Below are positions 37,960-48,417 of a stretch of DNA of 64,000 nucleotides, in pieces. Numbering within the stretch: the first letter of the stretch is position 1; every line of letters starts with the position of its first letter. The notes under the pieces are model-generated. The model saw only the letters and a program-made list of their open reading frames with translations. It did no database searches and had not been told where the DNA came from. The translations under genes were made by a program, and so were the position numbers. The stretch spans positions 11,841,161 to 11,905,160 of the forward strand of contig CM025851.1 in NCBI GenBank assembly GCA_003952965.2. The letters run 5' to 3'. This DNA comes from Morella rubra (taxonomy: Eukaryota; Streptophyta; Magnoliopsida; Fagales; Myricaceae).

Positions 37960-39930
37960 CTCCTTTGCAACCCCTTACTTCTGCCCGCTGCAACAGCATG
38001 ATCTTGAATCAATTGGGTCTGTACGTATGCTGGCATATTGCTGCCTTTTGACAAAAGGTTTATTGCACTTGATTGAATAGATGAATATTCGAGAGAAAGA
38101 ATCAATCTCGATCTATTTATTTCTGGGTTTACACCTACAGCTGTATAGCATGATCTCGAATGAGTAGGGCTAGGGTAGGTATGCTTCCTTTGTGGTCCTC
38201 TGGAAATGAGGCATTATCTTACCCTACTTGTTCTTTTACCAGCAGCTCTCATTTTCTCTTTACACAAACAAGAAAAAAGACGAAAGGCGAGTAATGTGAG
38301 AAGAACAAAGAGGATAAGGAATGGCAAGCTGCTACTGTATCCAAACAACAATGCCAAGTGTAATGTGCTCTCTACCGTTGATAATTATTAAATGCATTTT
38401 CACGACTTTACGTGCAAAACGTGGTAGGACTATGCCAAAACTTTCTGTAAAAAGCTTCATCGAAGAGAGGAAAGCTAAAGCGAAAAAAAAAAAAAACTGC
38501 GTGATTAATGTCGAGCGCCTCGCAGCACGCGTCACGTCAAGCTCGGGACCAGATTTCCCACGTGACCTTTTTTTTAGAGTCTGAGGATATGTTTGTAAAT
38601 GAAAATTTTCGCATTCTTAGTTATGAATTAAATCTTTACTCAACAATCATATGTTACTAATTAAAATCTTCAAAATCTGACATTAAGCGAAATGAAAAAA
38701 CTTAAATAAGGGAACCATTTTATTATTGATAGATAAATTTGTACACACATTTACTACATAGATTTTTTTGTAAAAACATTATACTACATGAATTGTTTAT
38801 ACGATTGAGCTATAAAAAAATTTCGAGATTATCTTTCTCTTCTATTAAAATATCGCTTTATATTATAATTAATATAAAAAAATCTATTCAAATAATTTCC
38901 TAGACATCACTTTTTACAAAATTCTTAAAACATGTTGGTCGATAAACATGACCTAAATTTGTTGGCTACTCAATTAATACTATCAAGTTATACTTTCGAG
39001 ATTGTAAAAAAAAAGGCAGGTCTCAGAACGACAAGGAAAGGAAAAGCATCAAACATATGATCAAATAAGGCAGTAAGATCAGAAATTAGTACAACAAAAG
39101 AACAACAGATTTATGGCACATGACAGAATAGATATGTGGAGAAATTTTAAAGAATCCACTTACCTACGTACGCACCAAGTGGAAGTCTCAGGCACTATAG
39201 TTATTAAAAGAAGACAAAAGGGGTAAAAACATTATAACTTTATGTCCAAATTTCTTTTCAAAGGGTATTCTCGACTAACTTTTCTTTTCTTTTCTAAGTG
39301 GTATTCTCGACTAACGAAGAGTATGTTTTCTGCAAATTGACCTACTATACTTAGGTGTGTACGTGGGACAATTCAAACAATTGAATTTATATATACGTTG
39401 GGATAGTTTATATAATACTTCAGTCAAGATTCTCTCTGTTAAAAAGGAAAAGCCCAAACACATAAATTTCAAAATTATAACTAAAATGTGAAACTCTTTC
39501 AAAATGTTGAAAGAGTCACGTTTCGATCTGTAGGTGTTAAGAAAATTTATATTGTCAACTGTTCCAATTAGGTACAGCGCAAGAAGAAAAAGAAAATATT
39601 AACTCTTTAACTTCCTGTCCAAAATGTTCACTCACTTAAGTGAAAAACAGCAATATATATAAGCTACTAACGCATATATGCATAGATATAATCATCATTT
39701 AGAAAGCATTTGTTTTTACTGTATGACGTTTGATGTATAAAATTATAATGTCAATATTACAAACACGCTGATAAAACGTAGAGAAAGGTTATTTTCTTCA
39801 AGTTCTGAATGTGGAATGGACTTAGCTTAAAATGGAGGTCCTGGTGGCTATAAATAGGGCAGTCTAACTGTCGCACAGCACACTCAAACCTGAAGACTTG
39901 CTATAACTTCTCCCTCTCTTATCACACACT
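37960..39930 (+). repeat. Upstream homology block of SEO copy 2
   Basis: Matches 20,370-23,251 upstream of SEO copy 1, minus the foldback insertion found there. It includes the promoter of copy 2. A further short match (GTGATGGAATAGATGAATTG) occurs at 37,200 and at 19,620. Confidence 0.8.
39849..39856 (+). promoter_or_regulatory. TATA box of SEO copy 2
   Basis: TATAAATA in the same context as upstream of copy 1, 82 bp before the degenerate start. It is retained although the gene behind it is broken. Confidence 0.6.
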
Positions 39931-42867
39931 ATGGCCACCATTACCAGATGCTGCTAGTGACAGCATCAGTCCAGCAAGCCGTGAAGGGTGAGCTGAACGT
40001 GCTAACCATGCTCGACGACCAGATCATGAACCAAATTTATGTAACCCATGTCATGCAGATGAAAAGTTTGATGCCGACTCTCTCTTTGCTGTCACCGAAA
40101 CCATTCTTAAACATGCCACTTCTTGTTGACAATGTCGTGTTGGTATATGTACCTGGTGCCACCTTATTTGGTTCTTTTTTTAGTTTCTCCTCTCAAATGG
40201 CGGGGTGATGTTTTCTAGTTTAATTTGGGGCAAGAGGATGCATTCTTTGTTTTTCACTTTGTCCATAAAGTATTCTCAGATGTTACCACAGGGTACCAGC
40301 ACACTATGAGAATGTGGAAGAAAAGGCACCCAAAGCCAGTTTCAGTCCACCGCTGTGCACCTGAAAGCTCTATCTTGCGAGGTAATTGCAAAGAACATAA
40401 TTTTTGCCTTCTTAAATATCTTTCATGAAAGCCACTTTTCTCTCTTTCCTGAGATTTTGGCACGAATTAGGACGAAGATGAATGTGATCGGTTCACTTTA
40501 TAGTTGCAGTCTAATTTTTCAAAACTTTAAAAATTAATGTGTATATGTAGATGGCATGCAAGGCTGGGTGAGGAAATTGCGCACAAAACAACGATGTCAA
40601 TACTCAACAAACTCTCAATATTCATGGGAAGCCAAGGCGCGCTGACACTTGCGGCATTTGCTTTGGACTATGGAGACTTCTGGCTCCTTGTCCAACTTCA
40701 CTCCTCGGACCAGCTTGCCAAATCAATAGGGATACTGAGACGAGTGCCTATAGTAAGCGCCCAGGCCTTCGGAAGTAGGGAAGCCATAGTTGAGCTTAAA
40801 CAATCTTCAGCTACGTTGACTCATTGACTCCATCTTTGAGTTGGATGATTATGTCCGGCACTGTCAATGGCATGGACCGTATTCTTGGATAGCTACTGGG
40901 CTATCATTACTTTGGCAGCTTGTACGACTCAGATGTGCTGCTCTGGAAACGAGTAAGTTTTTTATTTTTTGTAATCGACGTATGATGTTCTCAATTATAT
41001 GACATTGGATATACCATCAATATTCTGCCTTCAATCTCATACAAATGACATGATATTGCGGATTTCAGGGATAAGAACAGGATCTATCACCCTTTGCTAA
41101 TAAAATCAACATCTCCCACAACTTCTGAAAAGGCAAATCAAGCTCATCCATCAACAAATAGGTCAGACAGTGGCAATTATTCTCGTTCGTTAAAAAGATG
41201 CTCCTTGACCAGTTCTAGCAATATAAGTTATTCAAATGGGATGCAATGGTGACCAAAGATATTCTTGTTTCATAATGCAAAAGAAATGGAGGCCTATATG
41301 AAACTCAAGAAACTCCTTTGAACACCTACCAGATCATAGAGGTTTTCAAGGCGCTGATTTTCCCCAACAATGATGTGCAACCTCATCGATGGTGCTACTA
41401 CAATTAGTAAGCTCTTGTAGCATAATTCTTATGCATTTTCTCTCTTCAATCTTACATCGTATAAACTTGTATCTAGAGCAGTTAAAAGGCAAAACTTTTT
41501 AAGATTTGGTCAGATAAAAGTTATTAAATTTTAGCCCATTCTATTGGCAGAGGCCACCTATCATTGTTTGCTTTTCTACCTTATCCGTAACCTTCCCTTC
41601 ATCAATTTCTTTTTTGAAACTATAGTATCTACTACATGCGCATTAAACACACCCTGATTATTGCCATGTAACTATTTGATAATTTTATTCTATTGCGTCA
41701 AACCAACAGGTTAGCATCGAGGTGCTGAAAAAGAAGAATGTTCTGTTGTTCATTTCAAGCCTCGACATTTCAATAGATGAGATCTCGGTCTTGAAGCCAG
41801 TTTATGATGGACTAAGGACGAATGATCAGAATAAAATTGTTTGGATCCCAGTTGTGGAGCAGTGGACTGATGAATTGCGAAAAAATTTTGAGATGTTGCG
41901 GTCGAAGATGCCATGGTACATAGTGCAGTATTTTTCAACTAGAGAGAAGTTCATTAAGCGGAGTGGAATTTCAAGAATAAGCCAATCTGGTGGTTATGAA
42001 CCCACTAAGCAGGGTCGAAACCACAAATGCTTCCACCTAATTCGAGTATGGGGAATGAGGCCTTCTGTTCACTCATGAAGCTGAAGGCTTTGTCAAATAG
42101 GGATGATGTTTTGGGGAGCATGCTGGATGACCTCCATCCAAACCTACCAACCATGGTAACGTTATTTTCACACTTCTAAATGCATATACATACGTAAATC
42201 CGGGATGTATTTTTCAAGTACTGAATTATTTATTATAAGTTGACTTCACGTAGAATTGACAGTTGACGTATTTTGTTCAAACAGATCAAACAGGATAAGT
42301 ACATTTTCTTCTATGGAGGCAAGGACAACGAATGGATCCAACAATTTGCCAAGAAAGTAATGCCCTGGCAAATGATCCGGTCATGAAGGATGCGAGGGTT
42401 TTCATAGAGTTATATTGTATAGGAAAGGACGACAAAGGGGAGGACGACTTTAGCATCCTGGGACGTTTGGAACAAAATGGAAAGCTTTTTCTTCTCCAAG
42501 TCTCAGAAGAAGACTGAACTGGACGGTGTGACCAAGGAAATTCAAAAGTTGCTTTCCTACAAGAATGAAAGTGGATGGGCCGTGTTGAGCAAACGGTCTA
42601 GAGTGGTATTCACTGGTCACGGGACAACAATTCTGAGGGTCGTGGATGAGTTTGAAAAATGGAAGGGATATGTGAGTGAGCTTGGGTTTGATGTGTTTCA
42701 GACAGTAACGACAAGGTTCTTGAGGGGAATCGCCCCTGCTGCCGCGTTGATATCCCGATGGTGCTGGAATCCAGAGCATGTATTGCCCCCACTGTCCTCG
42801 GGTCATGGAGACCTACATTAGCTTTAAGTGCTGCCACGTTGACGGTGCTATGAATGGACTGCACTAA
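39931..42867 (+). pseudogene. SEO: SEO copy 2: full-length but heavily eroded pseudogene
   Basis: All seven SEO exons can be traced in the order of copy 1: about 39931-40142, 40292-40381, 40551-40952, 41069-41161, 41280-41405, 41710-42155 and 42285-42867. Most carry small deletions against copy 1; exon 3 is about 44 nt shorter. Exon 5 has the stop TGA where copy 1 has CGA, and its acceptor is now GCAA. Exon 6 starts intact through KKKNVLLFISSLDIS. Exon 7 keeps the landmarks GWAVLSK and the CCH end but has several indels. Intron 6 lacks the element seen in copy 1. The many independent small deletions show long decay without selection; no protein can be expected. The promoter TATA box is still present. 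Confidence 0.93.
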
Positions 42868-43430
42868 GTTGCTGCCTTTCCCTTTAGACTTCACGGCCGT
42901 TACTATACATAATACTACTAAATAATAATGTACGGCCTGTCCATGTGTGCCACTAGTACGAGGAAGTCTGTTTGTGTGACTGAATGCTCTGCAATGAAGG
43001 GCATCTGGATTACGTTGGTAATGATCTGGTGCCTACTATTTATATACGGTTTGATGTTTCATCTATCTATCTAAGAAGGCGTATTTTCTGTGCACATATT
43101 TCTTTTAGATGCTTTGAAACTGTAGGATCGTGTAATCGCATGGGCCAGTGACTATTCTTTGTATCTGATACGGATCATCACATTTAAACTAATATCAACC
43201 TGCGCCATTTAAAGCGATGCTGACCCAGGACGACAAAACGCTTCAAAATGCAAGACAACCTTTTTTCTAATTTGGGTGGAATAAAAGAAACTAAAAAAAC
43301 GAAGGCAAACTGTAGATTCCTACTTTCGGAGAGCCCGCGGATAATTCTTTTCTGGTCCTGATATGACAGAGGAGTCGATCCCATGACTAACCCGAACCAA
43401 CCGTATTTCCCCCTCCTTATCTCTGCAATT

Positions 43431-44204
43431 TTACTGATCTCACTCAATGCACCACAAAATTACAAATAACAGCTATTTAAAAATGAGGCAGCCTTCCAAT
43501 GATGATTCAATTTCCATCCCCTGAAGATTCTAACATAGATATAGCGTGAAAAATCACTTTAAGCGTAGTTTCAAAAAAAAAAAAATTTGTCCCTTTTAAT
43601 TAATATTTATTTAAAAATTATACCTAAAACTATCAAACTTCTGTATTGTACCTCAAATTAGTAATAATTTTGTAATTTACATGTTAGGTTAAAATTCACC
43701 CATAAAAGAAAAATAAAAATTACATGAAGTATATTTAAGTCAAATCATAATTATATGAGATGTAAAGTGTAAGCTTAATGGCAGTTTGCGGTGCAATGTG
43801 TTAAGTGTTGATAACTAATGGTGCAAATAAAAGAATTAATCTGGTTAGAGGGTTAGTAATTTCTCTAAAAAAAATTAAGGTGGTATATGTATACATAGTT
43901 GCATGGAAAATTTGAAAAAAAGGTCATATATAACATGAGTGGAAGTTGAAAACTAGCCCTAAAGAAACAGGACTTGGAGGTGATCTAGATTAGTTGTTAT
44001 TGCTGTCTTTAGCTAATTACTCATACGCGTAATTATATATAGAGCTTCCAAGCATAAAAGAGGAAATAAATTTACAAAGTTACTATTAGTTTGAGTGCTT
44101 TTAAAAAATTTGAGTTTTAAAATATAAAGAAATTGAGTTTGTCATTTTGGTATTAAAATCACCTACCTAAAGCCATTAGACTTAATTTAACGGAAAATCT
44201 ATTA
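43431..44204. other. AT-rich DNA left of the palindrome
   Basis: No gene. About 43,590-43,880 has the look of the AT-rich foldback element at 21 kb (ACACTT-like and TTAAGTGTTGATAAC segments) but with weaker pairing. The stretch ends abruptly at 44,204, where the left palindrome arm starts inside SEO exon 3. Confidence 0.35.
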
Positions 44205-45770
44205 AAGGCTCCGGGTGAGGAAATTGCACACAAAACAACGATGTCAATACTCAACAAACTCTCAAACTATTCATGGGAAGCCAAGGCAGCGTTGACACTT
44301 GCGGCATTTGCTTTGGACTATGGGGACTTCTGGCTCCTTGTCCAACTTCACTCCTTGGACCAGCTAGCCAAATCAATGGGGATACTGAGACGAGTGCCTT
44401 CTATAGTAAAGCGCCCAGGCCTTCAGAAGTAGGGAAAGCCATAGTTGAGCTTAACAATCTGGTCAAGGCTACGTTGGAACTCATTGACTCCATCTTTGAG
44501 TTGGATAATCTCTCTGTCCATGATCCAAAGGATGTACCGTCACTGTCAACGGTCATTGACCGTATTCCTGTTGATAGCTACTGGGCTATCATTACTTTGG
44601 CAGCTTGTACAACTCATATGTGCTGCATCTCTGGAAACGAGTAAGTATTTTTTTTTTTGTAATCGATGAGTAAGATGTTCTCAATTATGACATTGGATAT
44701 ACCATTGATATTGTACCTTCAATCTCAAACAAATTAATGACCATGATTGCTCGATTTCAGGGATTAGACACAGGATCTATCACCCTTCGCTTATAAAATC
44801 AACATCTCCCTCAACTTCTGAAAAGGCAAATCAAGCTCATCCATCAACAAGTAGGTCAGACAGTGGGCAAATTCTCGTTCGTTAAAAAGAAGGCTTCCTT
44901 GGTCCAGTAGTACTAGCAATATAAGTTATTCAAAAGGGATGCAATGGTGACCAAAGATATTCTTATTTCATTAATGCAGACGAAATGGAGGCCTATATGA
45001 AACTCAAGAAACTCCTTTGAACACCTACCAAGATCATAGAGGTTTTCAAGGCGCTGATTTTCCCCAATAATGATGTGCAACCACTCATCGATGGTGCTAC
45101 TAACAAATTAGAAAGCTCTTGTAGCATACTTCTTAAATGCGTTCTTCTCTCTTCAATCTTACATGATATAAACTTGTATCTATAGCAGTTAAGGCAAAAA
45201 AACTCTTTTAAGATATGCTCAGATAAATATTATTAAACTCTTTAAGACCAATCCTATTGGGCCGAGGCCACCCTTACCACTCATTTTTGCTTTTCTACCT
45301 TATCCGTAACCTTCCCTTCGTCATTTTTTTTTTTTTGTTGAAACTATAGTATCTAAGGACAGCATGCGCATGAAACACACCTGATTAGGCCACGTAACTA
45401 TTTGGTGATTTTATTCTATTTCGTCAAATCAACAGGTTAGCATCGAGGTGCTGAAAAAGAAGAATGTTCTGTTGTTCATTTCAAGCCTCGACATTTCAAT
45501 GGATGAGATCTCGGTCTTGAAGCCAGTTTATGATGGACTAAGGACGAAGGATCAGTATAAAATTGTTTGGATCCCAGTTGTGGAGCAGTAGACTGATGAA
45601 TTGCGAAAAAGGTTTGAGATGTTGCGGTCGAAGATGCCATGGTACATAGTGCAGTATTTTTCACCACTAGTAGGCATCAAGTTGATTATGGCGGAGTGGA
45701 ATTTCAAGAATAAGCCAATCGTGGTGGTTATGAACCCATTAAGCAGGGTCGAACACACAAATGCATTCCA
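44205..45770 (+). pseudogene. SEO: SEO copy 3: truncated pseudogene in the left arm
   Basis: Contains most of exon 3 (44205-44640), exon 4 (44761-44854), exon 5 (44980-45110) and part of exon 6 (45436-45770). Exons 1, 2 and 7 are absent. It begins 8 bp into exon 3 at the palindrome border and stops in exon 6 after the codons for HTNAFH, where unrelated sequence starts. Lesions seen: a missing C giving TAG in exon 3, TAG in place of AAG at the start of exon 4, TGA in place of CGA in exon 5, a lost exon-5 donor (GAAAGC for GTAAGC) and TAG in place of TGG in exon 6. It is clearly non-functional. The exon-5 lesions are shared with copy 4. Confidence 0.93.
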
Positions 45771-45790
45771 CCAGTACCACACAAATGCAT
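45754..45790. repeat. 13-bp direct repeat at the SEO truncation point
   Basis: CACACAAATGCAT occurs at 45,754-45,766 inside exon 6 and again at 45,778-45,790 just past the point where SEO homology ends. The pair straddles the breakpoint and is mirrored at 58,440-58,480 in the right arm. Confidence 0.85.
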
Positions 45791-46409
45791 CAAGTTCATT
45801 TTTGACTATTTCCAGAATTAGAACCGGAATCTCTTTACGGATTTTCTAAAAAAAAAATAAAAATAGTGCTAGAAATAAAGTATAACATATATAATTTGAT
45901 TGAATTTTTATTTTATAATCTAGATTTTGGATGAAAATTTACATTTATTGTTAATTTATGATGAATAACTAAAAAATACAGAAATTTATGATTTCTTTTT
46001 TTTTAAAATAAAAATAAAATCAAGGCTCAAAATAAAGTATATGAGTACCGAATTTGTTTGAAAATTTATTTAGAATATAGATTTTGGTTGAATGTTTACA
46101 TTTATTGTTAATTTATGATGAATAATAGAAAAATCTCTAAAAATTCGATCAAAAAAATATTTTAGCTCGTTAGGGCCCCAAGAAAATGTCTAAAAAAAGC
46201 CTACATGCAGAACCAGAATATCTGGTTCTGATTCCAATTCTTAAATTTCAAGTTTCGTTTCGGTAAAATATCGGAATGGAATCGGAACAAAAAAATTGCA
46301 TTATGATAAATATTGAAGCGAAACCGGAATTGGCTATTTCGATTCTATCCTTTCCAATATTTACCTTCTAATTTAGATAATAAATTACAATGATCTTGAT
46401 CTAAATAAT
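45791..46409. other. AT-rich segment replacing SEO exon 7
   Basis: Unrelated to SEO sequence. It contains two similar stretches (around TTTACATTTATTGTTAATTT at about 45,940 and 46,098), an internal duplication, and GGAATC/GATTCC-type motifs near both ends. It could be a non-autonomous DNA element that came in when exon 7 was lost. The class is unknown. Confidence 0.4.
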
Positions 46410-47161
46410 CACATTTAAACTACATATCAACCTGCGCCATTTAAAGCGATGCGACGACAAAACACTTCATCATGCAAGACAACCTTTTTTTTTCTAATTT
46501 GGGGGCAATAAAAGAAGAAACGAAAAAGACAAAGGCAAATTGCAGATTCCTACTTTTGGAGAGGCCGTGGATGTTTCTTCTCTGGGCCTTCACATAATGG
46601 CCCAGCGGAGGCGATCCCATGACTAACCCGAACCAGCCAGTCTGAACTCAATGCACATGGTGATATTTTATTTCAGCGCACCTTGTACAAGAAAAATACT
46701 CTAAATACTATTTAAAGAGAACTTTCCTTAAGGATATATGTCTGCTCATGGCGATATTTTATGGTGGAATTGCGACAATAGAAACTCTCGCTTCCTTTTC
46801 ACCTGTTTATTTATTTAATTTGTGTAATTTGGTCTAAAGTCTAGAATAGTAGTCTTGCAATAGGAGTACTAATTCATAAACTTGCAATATGGCCCATTTA
46901 CAATAAATGGGTTCTCTTTTTAAATATTCAAGGAAAATTAATTTGTTGGAGGATAACATGAGTAGGCCGCCGAAAGAGTAGTTTCAGCGAGACAATATTA
47001 TGGTGCATATATATATATATGCATAGAGTATTAATTAATCTAAAAGCTAATTGTACGCGGGTACATCCAATTCTATTGTATTATCATCCATAAACATAGA
47101 TTTAGCTCGTTCCCACGCCTATGCATTTGCTAAGGTAAAAAAAGCTAACAGGTGGTAGGTG
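46410..47161 (+). repeat. SEO downstream block in the left arm
   Basis: Matches 27,585-28,394 after SEO copy 1 and stops exactly at the LTR of the copia fossil. Confidence 0.85.
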
Positions 47162-47418
47162 TGATGAATATACTCGAAGACTTGAAGCTAACGACTTGTA
47201 GTGGAAGACTTAAAGCTTCAGACGACTTACAGTTTTCACAAACTAATTACGAAGTTCCAGAATACACTCGTAGCTAGTTTGTTTCCATTCTGTTACTTAG
47301 CCGTTTCAGTTGTACAATTATATTATATCTTTATACACTTGTTTAAATAATGAACGATTGATTCAATGAAGATTAAGTTAACGCAATATCCTTTTCTTTA
47401 GCTCTTTCATCATTAACA
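47162..47418 (+). repeat. 5' LTR of the copia fossil (left arm)
   Basis: A 257-bp LTR starting TGATGAATATAC and ending TTAACA, short for a plant copia LTR but within range. The mirror copy in the right arm has the same length. Confidence 0.88.
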
Positions 47419-47430
47419 TGGTATCAGAGC
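47419..47430 (+). other. Primer-binding site, initiator tRNA-Met type
   Basis: TGGTATCAGAGC immediately after the LTR is the common plant copia primer-binding site. Confidence 0.92.
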
Positions 47431-48047
47431 AAGTTTAAAACCTTCTGCATCTCTTTGTATTCTTCTTTCAATTTCCAAATGACAAACAACCGAGTGATTG
47501 ATGATCCTACAAATCCCTACTACTTACACAATGGAGATAGCTCCTCCAGCATCCTAGTTTCTCAACTATTGACCGGAGAGAACTACAATTCTTGGAGGCA
47601 AGCAATGGCCATTGCGTTGTAATGTGAAGAGCAAGCTAGGCTTCGTCACTGGTGTGATTTATAAACCTTTGCCCTCAAATGCGATGTATGTGCATTGGAA
47701 CAGATGTAACATGATGGTCCTTTCATGGTTGGGAAATTCTCTATCTAAAGAGATAGCTAGTAGAGTGCTCTATATTGATTCAGCCAAAGAATTATGGGAC
47801 AAGTTGAAAGAAAGACACTCTGAGCAGTGGCAGATGCAAGGGGTAACGAACCAAGGCGGCCGCCACCCATTGCTCTGCCCAAAAAAAAAATTTACATGTA
47901 TTTTAATTTTTTTTTTCATAAGTTGGCCTGGGCCGACCCCCTTTAAGCCCAGGCCAACTAGAGCCCAATGGCCCCAACCCAGCTGATTTTGGGTCTGCGC
48001 GGCCTGGGCCCGATCCCCATTAGGCCCAGGCCTTTTTTTTTTTAAAT

Positions 48048-48083
48048 AGCAGAGGGTGAAACGACGTCGTTTCACCCTCTGCT
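48048..48083. repeat. 36-bp perfect palindrome in the hAT-like element
   Basis: AGCAGAGGGTGAAACGAC is followed immediately by its exact reverse complement. A related TGAAACGGTGCGTTTCA hairpin follows at about 48,106. The mirror copy is at 56,143-56,178 and is also perfect. Confidence 0.92.
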
Positions 48084-48372
48084 TAAAAAAAAAATTACAA
48101 TAGGGTGAAACGGTGCGTTTCACCATGTTTTGAAAAAAATTCCTCCCCTCTTAGAATTCGTCTCTCCCTCTCTGAGCTCTCTCTCACAGCTTCTCACTTC
48201 TCACTCTTAGCCATGAGCCGCCTGCCGCCGTTTCCCATTGCCTGTTCGCCGCTACCCACAGCTCAGTTGCCCTACCATCACACTAGCCACCAGGTATAAT
48301 CGCCGGTTTCTCAGTTTTACATTTGAATTTTCTCACCTCTCTTTCACAAAATCACAGAATCAATTTGCTTTC

Positions 48373-48374
<2 letters not shown>

Positions 48375-48414
<40 letters not shown>
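48375..48414. repeat. CT microsatellite
   Basis: A run of CT inside the hAT-like element. It is shorter in the right arm (GA run at about 55,843-55,876), explaining part of the length difference between arms. Confidence 0.85.
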
Positions 48415-48417
<3 letters not shown>

